Shown: piece after piece, positions 6,357-12,531 of the stretch
Layout of the letters: each line of letters starts with the position of its first letter
Position numbering within the stretch: the first letter of the stretch is position 1
NCBI GenBank assembly: GCA_025929805.1
Contig: JAICPP010000084.1
Span: 1 to 12,531, forward strand
Direction of reading: 5' to 3'
Source: Gemmatimonadales bacterium
Lineage (GTDB): Bacteria > Gemmatimonadota > Gemmatimonadetes > Gemmatimonadales > GWC2-71-9
Length of the DNA: 12,531 nucleotides
The notes under the pieces: generated by a model
What the model was told of the DNA's origin: nothing
The model's database searches: none
The model's input: only the letters and a program-made list of their open reading frames with translations
Translations under genes and position numbers: made by a program

Positions 6357-7451
6357 CTATGCTACCTCAACCGCGGCCAAGCCTGCCCTGATATCCTCTT
6401 CCGAGACCGCGGTGGTCCAGCCGGTGCGCCGATACATCTCGCCCGGGCGTGCCGCCAGCGCCAGATGAATGCTGTTGCCGCGATTCTTTTTATCCATTTC
6501 CATCCCTCGAATGACCGCGCTGCGGTCGAGCGGTCGCGGCAAACGGGTCGAAAGGCCCAGCCGATTCAGCAGGTTTCCCACCCGTTGGCTCAGGCCTTTC
6601 GAGGCTGCACCGATATGTTCCGCAATCACGCACTCGGCGATCAGGCCCAGTGCCACGGCTTCGCCGTGGGTAAGCTCATACTGCGACGCCTGTTCCAACG
6701 CGTGGGCGACGGTGTGGCCCGCGTTCAGGATGGCCCGACGCCCGGCTTCCCGTTCGTCTTGACTCACCACCTCGGCTTTGATGGCAACGCTCCGCCGGAC
6801 CAGGTGCGCCACAACGTGCGACTCACGCGACAAGATCTCGGCGGTGTGAGCCTCCAGCCAGTCGAAATAGTGAGGATCGGCAATTAAACCGTGCTTCACG
6901 GCTTCGGCCAGTCCACTGCGGTATTCCCGCTCCGGTAGTGTGGCCAAGGTGAGCGGGTCAGCCAGGACCGCCGCCGGTGGGTGAAAGGCGCCAATGAGGT
7001 TTTTCCCGTGTGGCGTGTTCACCCCGGTTTTGCCTCCGACTGAGGCGTCAACCATGGCGAGTAGCGTCGTCGGCACCAGGATGTAGGGCAGTCCCCGCAT
7101 GTACGTGGCGGCGACGAAACCGGTGAGGTCTCCGGTGACCCCGCCACCCAAACCGATCAAGCCACTGTCCCGCCCGAAGCGACGATCGAGGAGTTGGTTG
7201 CTGAGCCTGGCCCAGGTGTCGCGGGTCTTGGAGCTCTCGCCGGGTGGCACGGTGAGCGTCTCACCACTCCAGCTTACCCGACCAAGGCGTCCCTGCAGGT
7301 ACAATTGGTGCACAACTGCGTCTGCGATCATGGCGATGCGCTTGTCCTTCAGCTGCTCACCGGCAATGGCGTCCAGCTGCGTCAGTAACCCCGGCTCGAC
7401 ATAAACTGGGTAGCTGGCGCAAGAATGGGTCACAACCACCGGTTCAGACAT
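6357..7451 (-). CDS. aroB: 3-dehydroquinate synthase
   Basis: This 364-residue cytoplasmic enzyme converts DAHP to 3-dehydroquinate, the second step of the shikimate pathway, using NAD+ and a divalent metal. The NAD-binding motif GLGGGVTGDLTGFVAATYMRG occupies about 100-120. The PTTLLAMVDASVGGKTGVN block is at 127-145 and GKNLIGAFHPP at 149-159. The three metal ligands are in place: E183 in GLAEAVKHG, H246 in LNAGHT and H262 in THGEAVALG. KKNRG at 321-325 is also typical. Length matches bacterial AroB (about 360). It starts 24 nt after the cobalamin adenosyltransferase stop, with only a weak GAGA ahead of the ATG, so co-transcription with that gene is likely. No aroK, aroC or other aro gene lies beside it. 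The sequence is intact and looks functional. Confidence 0.96.
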   Translation of the reverse strand: MSEPVVVTHSCASYPVYVEPGLLTQLDAIAGEQLKDKRIAMIADAVVHQLYLQGRLGRVSWSGETLTVPPGESSKTRDTWARLSNQLLDRRFGRDSGLIGLGGGVTGDLTGFVAATYMRGLPYILVPTTLLAMVDASVGGKTGVNTPHGKNLIGAFHPPAAVLADPLTLATLPEREYRSGLAEAVKHGLIADPHYFDWLEAHTAEILSRESHVVAHLVRRSVAIKAEVVSQDEREAGRRAILNAGHTVAHALEQASQYELTHGEAVALGLIAECVIAEHIGAASKGLSQRVGNLLNRLGLSTRLPRPLDRSAVIRGMEMDKKNRGNSIHLALAARPGEMYRRTGWTTAVSEEDIRAGLAAVEVA

Positions 7452-7475
7452 TCGTGTCTCGAAGCAGCTGGATCT

Positions 7476-8021
7476 TTACCAGGTGACGTCCGTGAGGCCG
7501 GCGCGGCGGTTGGCCAGGCGTGCGAGGGTGAAGAGCAGGTCAGACAGCCGATTCAGATAGACGATGAAAGATTGAGGGACCGGGCTTTCTTGCGCGAGGT
7601 GGACCACGCTCCGCTCGGCTCGACGGCAGACGGTACGGGCCTGGTGAAGGGCAGCGGCTTTGGCCGTTCCCGCCGGGAGCACAAAGGCCCGGAGCGCGGG
7701 AAGCTCCTGCTCAGCCTCGTCCATGATTCGCTCGAACTCGGCCACCCGGTCCTCCGGCAGGTCGGCCTTGGCCAACGCCTTCGCGACGGGTACTGGGTCG
7801 GGTGCAGCGAGCTGGCCACCAATCGAGAACAGGTCCCGCTGGATCGACTCGAGGAGGGAGTCGAAGAGCTCAGTGGGCGGCGCTGCCCGCGCGACACCCA
7901 ATGACGAATTCAGCTCGTCCACGTCGCCGTACGCCGTGACTCTCGGATGGTGCTTGGGTACTCGGCCACCTCCGAATAGGCCGGTTTCGCCCTGATCTCC
8001 GGTACGCGTGTAGATCTTCAT
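7476..8021 (-). CDS. pduO: PduO-type cob(I)alamin adenosyltransferase
   Basis: A 181-residue enzyme transferring the 5'-deoxyadenosyl group of ATP to cob(I)alamin, giving adenosylcobalamin for B12-dependent mutases, dehydratases or reductases. The N-terminal ATP-binding signature is plain: KIYTRTGDQGETGLFGGGR at 2-20. VDELNSSLG (34-42) and the C-terminal pair CRRAERSVV (132-140) and YLNRLSDLLFTLAR (155-168) are family hallmarks, and the fold should be a five-helix bundle trimer. Length is typical of the stand-alone bacterial (MMAB-like) form. AAGGG (8030-8034) lies 8 nt before the ATG, supporting this start. aroB follows after 24 nt. A ferredoxin-NADP reductase diverges from it across 156 nt. 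No B12-dependent enzyme or cobalamin riboswitch is visible in the window. Confidence 0.95.
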   Translation of the reverse strand: MKIYTRTGDQGETGLFGGGRVPKHHPRVTAYGDVDELNSSLGVARAAPPTELFDSLLESIQRDLFSIGGQLAAPDPVPVAKALAKADLPEDRVAEFERIMDEAEQELPALRAFVLPAGTAKAAALHQARTVCRRAERSVVHLAQESPVPQSFIVYLNRLSDLLFTLARLANRRAGLTDVTW

Positions 8022-8167
8022 TGGTTGAACCCTTGGAGCATCGCGGCATTCTCGCTATGCCAAGCCCGGTCAATGTGCCCGTCACGGCCCTGGAGCGAAA
8101 GGGGATGCACGAGAGCCACCGCGCCCCCGGGATTAGATTTATGGCCTACAGCGAACCATAGCATCCC

Positions 8168-8172
8168 AGGAG
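8168..8172 (+). promoter_or_regulatory. Ribosome binding site deciding the fnr start
   Basis: AGGAG lies five bases before GTG at 8178. It supports this GTG over the ATG at 8025, which would add 51 residues unlike any flavoprotein N-terminus. The residues following the GTG lead directly into the FAD-binding strand. Confidence 0.75.
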
Positions 8173-8177
8173 ATTCG

Positions 8178-9206
8178 GTGGCCGAGCAGGAGCTCAAGGA
8201 CATCTCGATCATCGGTGGTGGGCCTACGGGGCTCTTCGCCGCCTTTTACGCCGGCATGCGGGGAGCCTCTGCCCGCATCATCGATGCATTGCCCGCGCTG
8301 GGAGGCCAGCTGATGGCGCTGTACCCCGAGAAGTACATCTTCGATGTCGCCGGGTTCCCCAAGGTGCTGGCGAAGGATCTCGTTCGCGACATGGCGACGC
8401 AGGCGCTGCAGTTCGGCGCGTCCACCCACCTCGGTGAAATTGTGACCGGGCTCCGGCGGGTGGAGGATGGTAACGGCGGGCATTTTGTGCTCGAGACCTC
8501 CGATGGTGACTACCCTTCCCGCACAATCATCATCGCAGCCGGGATCGGAGCCTTCGAAGCCCGGAAGCTCGGGATCGAAGGGGAGGATCGCTACGAAGAG
8601 AAGGGACTCTTCTTCAAGGTGCTGGACCCTAAACAGTTCGAGGGACAGCGGGTGCTCCTGGTAGGCGGGGGGGATTCGGCGTTCGACTGGGCCGTGAACC
8701 TGCAGGGGATTGCCAAGTCTATCATGTTGATCCACCGGCGCGAAGGATTTCGCGCCCACGAGGCTACCATCAGCCAAGTGCGAGAGCTGCACCGCTGTGG
8801 CCAGTGCGAGCTGCGTACGTTTTGGGAGGTCAAGGCATTACATGGCAATGGGAAGGTCGAACGGGTCACCATCTTCAACAACAAGACGAAAGAAGAGGAA
8901 ACCCTGGAGATCGACGCCGTCATTCCGCTGCTCGGGTTCCACTCTGACCTGGGTGCCATCCAGCAGTGGGGCCTCGACACCGAGAAGGCGGATATCAAGG
9001 TCGATCAGGTCATGTCCACCAACGTTCGCGGCATCTATGCCGCGGGCGACATCACCAGCTATCCTGGCAAACTCAAACTGATAGCGACTGGCGCCGCAGA
9101 GGCGTGCATTGCGGTGAACAATGCAGTCCACCTGATCAATCCCAAGGCCAAGGTGAACCCGGGCCACTCCTCCAACATGGCCATCTTCGGGCAGAAGGAC
9201 GACTGA
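8178..9206 (+). CDS. Ferredoxin--NADP reductase, type 2 (thioredoxin-reductase-like)
   Basis: A 342-residue homodimer-type flavoprotein moving electrons between NADP(H) and ferredoxin or flavodoxin. The FAD-binding GGGPTGLFAAFYAGMRG is at 13-29, followed by GGQLMALYPEKYIFDVAGFP (42-61), typical of the Chlorobium/Bacillus YumC class. The NADPH motif GGGDSAFDWAVNL is at 163-175 and the second FAD motif YAAGDI at 287-292. The redox CxxC that thioredoxin reductases carry just before the NADPH motif is absent (that stretch reads KVLDPKQFEGQ), so this is not a thioredoxin reductase. The C-terminal tail after about 320 matches the extension that stacks on FAD in this class. An unexpected CGQC at 207-210 lies elsewhere in the NADPH domain. 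It is the only plus-strand gene, divergent from pduO and converging on dacB with a 32-nt gap and no clear terminator. Confidence 0.92.
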   Translation: MAEQELKDISIIGGGPTGLFAAFYAGMRGASARIIDALPALGGQLMALYPEKYIFDVAGFPKVLAKDLVRDMATQALQFGASTHLGEIVTGLRRVEDGNGGHFVLETSDGDYPSRTIIIAAGIGAFEARKLGIEGEDRYEEKGLFFKVLDPKQFEGQRVLLVGGGDSAFDWAVNLQGIAKSIMLIHRREGFRAHEATISQVRELHRCGQCELRTFWEVKALHGNGKVERVTIFNNKTKEEETLEIDAVIPLLGFHSDLGAIQQWGLDTEKADIKVDQVMSTNVRGIYAAGDITSYPGKLKLIATGAAEACIAVNNAVHLINPKAKVNPGHSSNMAIFGQKDD

Positions 9207-9222
9207 ACAGCGGAAAGCCTCC

Positions 9223-9250
9223 CCTAACTGCTTCCCGCTTACCGCTTACC
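9223..9250 (-). repeat. Heptanucleotide tandem repeat spanning the dacB stop codon
   Basis: On the minus strand four 7-bp units follow one another: GGTAAGC, GGTAAGC, GGGAAGC and AGTTAGG. The first two encode the last residues of DacB (G-K-R) and supply its TAA stop (9239-9241). Because 7 is not a multiple of 3, the unit places TAA in successive frames, so an array of this kind acts as a stop in every frame. The array fills most of the fnr/dacB gap. Confidence 0.7.
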
Positions 9251-10801
9251 GAGTTCAAGCACTACGCTGTCGATGGCGGCCAGCATCGTTCGGCTGGGCT
9301 CGGCGTGATGATTGGCCTGGACCGAAAAAGTCAGAACTCGACCACGCTCCAACTCGATGTATCCGGACAGGGAATGAACCCGGGAGATACTGCCCGTCTT
9401 GGCCCGGACGCGCCCGGCCAGCGGAGTTCCCACGAAGCGAGTCCGCAGCGATCCGCCCAGGCCCGCCACCGGCAAACCGGCCACGAAGCTGGCGGAGCGG
9501 GGATGCAGGCGCATGAAGCGGAGCAGCTGGGTCAGGACCAGGGGGCTTGCGAGATTGCTGCTCGACAGGCCCGAACCATCGCTCAGGGAGAACTGGGTGG
9601 AGTCCACCCGGACCGAGTCAATCAGAAACCGACGCTCGACCTCGAGACCTTCCTCCCATGACCCAGCCTTTCCAAAACGCTTCCCCAGTTGTTTGAGCAG
9701 CATCTCCGCAAACCAGTTCTGGCTGCTGTTGAGGATGGGAAAGATCCAATCTCGAAGGGGCCGCGACTGCACTTCGGCCAGTGCAGCGGATGCACGAATC
9801 CTGGCATATAGCAGCGAATCGGTAGTCGACCGGGTGGTGCCCAGGACGGAAATGCCGGCTTCTGCCAGCGCGTGCCGCAGTGCCTTGGCGGCAAACAGGT
9901 TGGGATCGGGAATCGCAAAGGACTCAGTATGGGGTGGGTTGTCCAGCGCCACGGTGCCTTCCGCCCAGATCTGGAGGGTCCCTGGATGACGAAAGAACCG
10001 GTCGCCGATATCGGTCTCGCCTCCCGGTGCAACCGTGAGAGTACGATTCTCGAATCCGACATCTCCCAGGTCGGGGCTCAGGGTGATCACCGCCGGCGCG
10101 CCCACGGTCGGGCCGGGCTGCCAATCGAAATCGATACTGTTGTCGTGAAAGCCGAGCCCTGAGACCGGAGCGGCGTACCACCAGTTTAGGTCGAAGGCCT
10201 CCCAATTCGGGTGAATCAGCGTAGGCTCGAAATAACTCCCGTCGCCTACCACGTCGCCGGCTATACTGCGCACCCCCTTGGCGCGGAGCGTGTTCACCAG
10301 CTGGCGTATCCGGGTGAACGCATCGACGTCGCAGACGCCAGGCCTGGTACTATCTGCGGCATAACAACGACGACCCATGGTTGGATCGCCTCGTCCATAC
10401 AGCACCAGATCGCCCTGCAGCACACCGCCGACTACGGGTCCGCCATAGATACTCGTAGTCACCCTCCAGTCGGGTGGCCGCAGCGCTGCCGCCACCGCAC
10501 ACACCACGCGCTTCATGTTGCTGGCGGGTATGAACATCCGCATGGGGTTCTGGCCGTAGGCCAGACGGCCGTTCTCGTCCACCAGTGCAATGCCCCAGAG
10601 CTGCCGGCTGAAGGGCACCCGGTTCAATCGAGTATCGATGCGCTGAGCGATGTCCTTCTGGGCAAAGACGGGAGGGACAGCAAAGACGGGAAGGACGGCA
10701 ACGCACAGAATCAGTACTGCCCTGCTCCAACTCCTGACCTTCCCGCGCTTTCTTTCCTTCCTGTCCTTCCCGTCTTTCCCATCTTTCCCGTCCTCAATCA
10801 T
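9239..10801 (-). CDS. dacB: D-alanyl-D-alanine carboxypeptidase/endopeptidase, PBP4 type (peptidase S13)
   Basis: A 520-residue exported penicillin-binding protein that removes terminal D-Ala from, and cleaves cross-links in, peptidoglycan. All three active-site motifs are present: S94-N-M-K97, S360-Q-N362 and K468-T-G470. YGRGDPTM (135-142) and DGSGLSSSNLASP (408-420) are S13 hallmarks. The large insert between the first two motifs is usual for PBP4. The start at 10801 overlaps the permease stop (ATGATTGA) and implies coupling; an ATG at 10828 would overlap by 35 nt. The leader is a charged repeat (residues 4-18), a basic stretch to R27, a hydrophobic core (28-46) and an Ala-rich cleavage site after VFA47. 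There is no lipobox, so a periplasmic or membrane-tethered enzyme is expected. Most of the leader is made of one short repeat type in both orientations. Confidence 0.93.
   Translation of the reverse strand: MIEDGKDGKDGKDRKERKRGKVRSWSRAVLILCVAVLPVFAVPPVFAQKDIAQRIDTRLNRVPFSRQLWGIALVDENGRLAYGQNPMRMFIPASNMKRVVCAVAAALRPPDWRVTTSIYGGPVVGGVLQGDLVLYGRGDPTMGRRCYAADSTRPGVCDVDAFTRIRQLVNTLRAKGVRSIAGDVVGDGSYFEPTLIHPNWEAFDLNWWYAAPVSGLGFHDNSIDFDWQPGPTVGAPAVITLSPDLGDVGFENRTLTVAPGGETDIGDRFFRHPGTLQIWAEGTVALDNPPHTESFAIPDPNLFAAKALRHALAEAGISVLGTTRSTTDSLLYARIRASAALAEVQSRPLRDWIFPILNSSQNWFAEMLLKQLGKRFGKAGSWEEGLEVERRFLIDSVRVDSTQFSLSDGSGLSSSNLASPLVLTQLLRFMRLHPRSASFVAGLPVAGLGGSLRTRFVGTPLAGRVRAKTGSISRVHSLSGYIELERGRVLTFSVQANHHAEPSRTMLAAIDSVVLELGKR
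10661..10699 (-). repeat. Two 18-bp tandem units encoding the DacB hydrophobic leader core
   Basis: Read on minus, two 18-bp units (10682-10699 and 10664-10681, differing at two positions) plus a final Ala codon encode AVLPVF, AVPPVF and A, residues 35-47. The unit is the reverse complement of the GACGGGAAR-type repeat at 10748-10792. A perfect 15-bp inverted repeat links 10682-10696 with 10763-10777. Confidence 0.7.
10748..10792 (-). repeat. Five 9-bp purine-rich tandem units encoding the DacB N-terminus
   Basis: On minus the units GACGGGAAA, GATGGGAAA, GACGGGAAG, GACAGGAAG and GAAAGAAAG run in frame and encode DGK, DGK, DGK, DRK, ERK (residues 4-18). Units decay with distance from the start codon. 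The tract begins six bases after the end of the permease stop codon on the mRNA. Confidence 0.8.
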
Positions 10802-11714
10802 ACGCCACTCTCGGATCCACGCGGGCATAGAGTATGTCGGTGATCAGGTTCACGATTACGAAGACCAGACTTAGGAACAGAATGCTTCCTTGGACCGCGG
10901 GCAGGTCACGCTTATCAATGGCATTGAGGACATACCGGCCCACGCCGGGCCAGGAAAAGATCGTCTCCGTCAGAATGGAGCCGGTGAGATAGCTCCCGAA
11001 GTCGAGGCCGAGCACGGTAACCACCGGAAGCAACGCATTGCGGAAGGCGTGCGAGAGCACAACGCGGCTCTCGAGCAGGCCCTTGGCACGTGCCGTGCGC
11101 ACGAAGTCACTCTGCAGCACTTCCTGCATGGCAGCCCGAGTCATCCGGGAGAGAAATGCAACCGAGCGCATTCCCAGTGTCAGTGCCGGCAGTATCAGGT
11201 AGACCAATCCGCCTGAGCCGGATGGCGGTAACCATCTCAGATTGACTGCAAACACGAGAATCAGGATCAGACCCACCCAGTACACCGGAAATGAAACTCC
11301 GAGATACGCTCCGAAGGCAGCCAGCCGGTCGGCCCAGGTGCCCGGGCGCCAGGCTCCATAAATCCCGATGCTGATCCCGACCAGGGCCGCAAAGAGCATC
11401 GCGGCACCGGCGAGCCGAAGCGTTGCCGGAAACCGCTCGAGCAGGTCCTGCAGGATCGGCCTGCGGGTGATGTAGCTGGTGCCGAGATCGCCGCGGACCA
11501 CACCGCTCACATAGTGGGCGAACTGCTGGTGCAGCGGATCGTCGAGCCGCAGTTCGGCCCGCAGGCGCGCCAGGGTTTCCGGATCGGCCCGCTCCCCTAC
11601 CATGGCCTGAACCGGATCTCCGGGAGCGACGTAGAGCAGCAAGAACGTGACGAGAAGCACCCCGAGCAGGGTAGGGACGAGCAGGAGGATCCGTTGGAGG
11701 AGGAAACGACTCAC
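10794..11714 (-). CDS. ABC transporter permease, DppB/OppB type
   Basis: A 306-residue inner-membrane permease of a peptide/nickel-class importer. It opens with the family signature (FLLQRILLLVPTLLGVLLVTFLLLYVAPGDP in residues 4-34): a first membrane helix ending in APGDP, followed by a periplasmic segment with RLDDPLHQQFAHYVSGVVRGDLG (56-78). Further membrane helices lie near 99-120, 133-157, 169-188, 226-247 and 277-297. The cytoplasmic EAA loop that docks on the ATPase is DFVRTARAKGLLESRVVLSHAFRNALLP within 203-230. The start is GTG at 11714, overlapping the upstream stop as GTGA with GGAG 8 nt before it. The open frame to 11771 adds 19 residues unlike the family. The usual second permease (DppC) does not follow; dacB does, by an 8-nt overlap. 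Partners DppC, DppD and DppF must lie elsewhere or upstream. Confidence 0.93.
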   Translation of the reverse strand: MSRFLLQRILLLVPTLLGVLLVTFLLLYVAPGDPVQAMVGERADPETLARLRAELRLDDPLHQQFAHYVSGVVRGDLGTSYITRRPILQDLLERFPATLRLAGAAMLFAALVGISIGIYGAWRPGTWADRLAAFGAYLGVSFPVYWVGLILILVFAVNLRWLPPSGSGGLVYLILPALTLGMRSVAFLSRMTRAAMQEVLQSDFVRTARAKGLLESRVVLSHAFRNALLPVVTVLGLDFGSYLTGSILTETIFSWPGVGRYVLNAIDKRDLPAVQGSILFLSLVFVIVNLITDILYARVDPRVAYD

Positions 11715-12531
11715 CGAGTGCGCTCCGCCTCCATCCAGCGCTGCCCGGTGAAGACCAGAGGGAAGCGCCACCCCTGCACATCGGGACGGGCGGCCCAGAC
11801 GTCCACCGGAAACCAGAGAAAGATCCAGGGAGCCAGCTCGAACACGCGGACATCGATCTCCCCTGCCAGCCGTAGCTTCTCAGCCTCGTTGGTGGTGGCC
11901 CGAGCGCGCACGATCATCGAGTCCAACCTGGCATCGGCGAGAAAGGCGTAATTCCCGCCGGGCCCCTTATTGCGGGAGTGGAAGAGCGGATAATTGAAGT
12001 TTTCTGGGTCCGGGTAATCGGCCCACCAGTCAGTCAAAAACAGGTCGGCCTCGCCGTTACGAACCGCTGCGCGGGCGCTCGAGGCATCACGCTCCACGAT
12101 TTCAGCTCGGACGCCGACCGCGGCCAATGCTTGTTGGATCGACTGCGCCAGGCGCGCGAGCTCTGCGCGCTGAGTCCGCCAAAGCTTCACCGGAAACCCA
12201 TTGGAGTATCCGGCCTCGGCCAGCAGCCGTTTGGCTTGAGCAGGATCGTACTCGTATGGGGCACGACTGGAATCGTATCCGGCGATGCCCGGCGGTAGTG
12301 AGCCGGCCGCAGGAACTCCTCGGTCGGCCATGACGGTACTCAGGAGAGTCGGAACATCCACCGCGTGGTTCAGGGCACGGCGCACCCGGACGTCCTTCAG
12401 AGGCCCCCGGGTCGTGTTGATGGCCACATACAGGTCTTTCAGACCCGGGCGGCGCTGAAGCTCTTGAGCGTGATTCTGCTCCCACCGGCGCGTCTCACCC
12501 ACCGGTACTTCAACGACGCTCAAATTCCCCG
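11711..12531 (-). CDS. ABC transporter substrate-binding protein, family 5 (C-terminal 272 residues; N-terminus outside window)
   Basis: The C-terminal half of a periplasmic solute-binding protein of the DppA/OppA/NikA class, which delivers peptides or similar ligands to the permease encoded next. Family landmarks are DVRVRRALNHAVD, which contains the alanine-rich hinge helix after the first lobe, YDPAQAKRLLAEAGY, and DLFLTDWWADYPDPENFNYPLF. The reading frame is open to the window edge, beginning GNLSVVEVP, a strand typical of this fold, so the true start and signal peptide lie beyond 12531. It ends in TGA overlapping the permease GTG. In this fold an aspartate usually salt-bridges the peptide amino terminus and could be the one in the TDWWADYPDPENF stretch, but this cannot be fixed without a structure. 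The ligand is unknown; coupling to dacB suggests cell-wall peptides. Confidence 0.9.
   Translation of the reverse strand, partial: GNLSVVEVPVGETRRWEQNHAQELQRRPGLKDLYVAINTTRGPLKDVRVRRALNHAVDVPTLLSTVMADRGVPAAGSLPPGIAGYDSSRAPYEYDPAQAKRLLAEAGYSNGFPVKLWRTQRAELARLAQSIQQALAAVGVRAEIVERDASSARAAVRNGEADLFLTDWWADYPDPENFNYPLFHSRNKGPGGNYAFLADARLDSMIVRARATTNEAEKLRLAGEIDVRVFELAPWIFLWFPVDVWAARPDVQGWRFPLVFTGQRWMEAERTR

Noticed and set aside
8068..8073. TTGACC on minus upstream of pduO as a -35 box
   Set aside because: The hexamer matches the sigma-gene -35, but the base run 16-18 nt downstream (AATGCC) matches the -10 consensus poorly. No convincing promoter could be assigned for pduO or fnr.
8025..8177. 51-residue N-terminal extension of the ferredoxin-NADP reductase
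   Set aside because: GTG at 8178 has AGGAG five bases upstream and leads directly into the FAD strand. The extension does not resemble the family and would fill the divergent promoter region.
8022..8177. Cobalamin riboswitch upstream of the adenosyltransferase
   Set aside because: The 156-nt gap is too short for a full B12 riboswitch, and no recognisable B12-box sequence was seen on the minus strand.
9207..9238. Bidirectional terminator between convergent fnr and dacB
   Set aside because: The 32-nt gap has no stem with a T tract; it is mostly heptad repeat.

Overview
The window is a G+C-rich bacterial chromosomal segment, densely packed with ordinary housekeeping and metabolic genes, mostly on the minus strand. 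Nothing seen marks it as phage, plasmid or insertion sequence. The best lineage clue is the sigma factor (5204-6097). It is a short primary-type sigma-70 of 297 residues without region 1.1, with a region 2 of the form seen in the Bacteroidetes/Chlorobi/Gemmatimonadota (FCB) group. High G+C, a thioredoxin-reductase-like (type 2) ferredoxin-NADP reductase and a GlcDEF set fit a Gemmatimonadota-like organism. This is an inference from family resemblance, not a database match.

Layout from low to high coordinate. (1) A HAD hydrolase (minus, cut by the left edge) with a possible leaderless start. (2) A coupled minus-strand operon read from 5044 to 416: a single-domain Lon-N protein, then glcD, glcE and glcF, joined by ATGA, GTGA and a 2-nt gap. 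Its products form glycolate (2-hydroxyacid) dehydrogenase: two FAD subunits plus an Fe-S subunit. (3) A 159-nt spacer with a clear terminator, a hairpin and short tandem repeats. (4) The sigma factor, with a near-consensus promoter that settles its start codon, preceded by an unusually A+T-rich stretch containing a long-range inverted repeat. (5) aroB (3-dehydroquinate synthase) preceded by a PduO-type cobalamin adenosyltransferase, both minus. (6) A divergent plus-strand ferredoxin-NADP reductase. (7) Converging on it, a coupled minus-strand operon: the end of a family 5 peptide-binding protein, a DppB/OppB-type permease, and a PBP4-type D-Ala-D-Ala carboxypeptidase (DacB).

Biologically the window combines 2-hydroxyacid oxidation feeding electrons to the respiratory chain, the entry to aromatic amino acid synthesis, B12 activation next to a reductase that could supply low-potential electrons, and cell-wall peptide trimming tied to peptide import. 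Several starts were moved downstream of the longest open frame using overlap signatures, ribosome binding sites or a promoter.

The most unusual layer is not a gene. It is a set of short tandem repeats (7-, 8- and 9/18-bp units) at gene boundaries. Copies have also entered coding sequence: the GlcF inter-domain linker, the last codons and stop of dacB, and the whole DacB leader, which is built from one repeat type read in both orientations. No stretch over 300 bases lacks a gene. The longest gaps are 6098-6356, 5045-5203 and 8022-8177. No tRNA, rRNA, CRISPR array or mobile element was seen.
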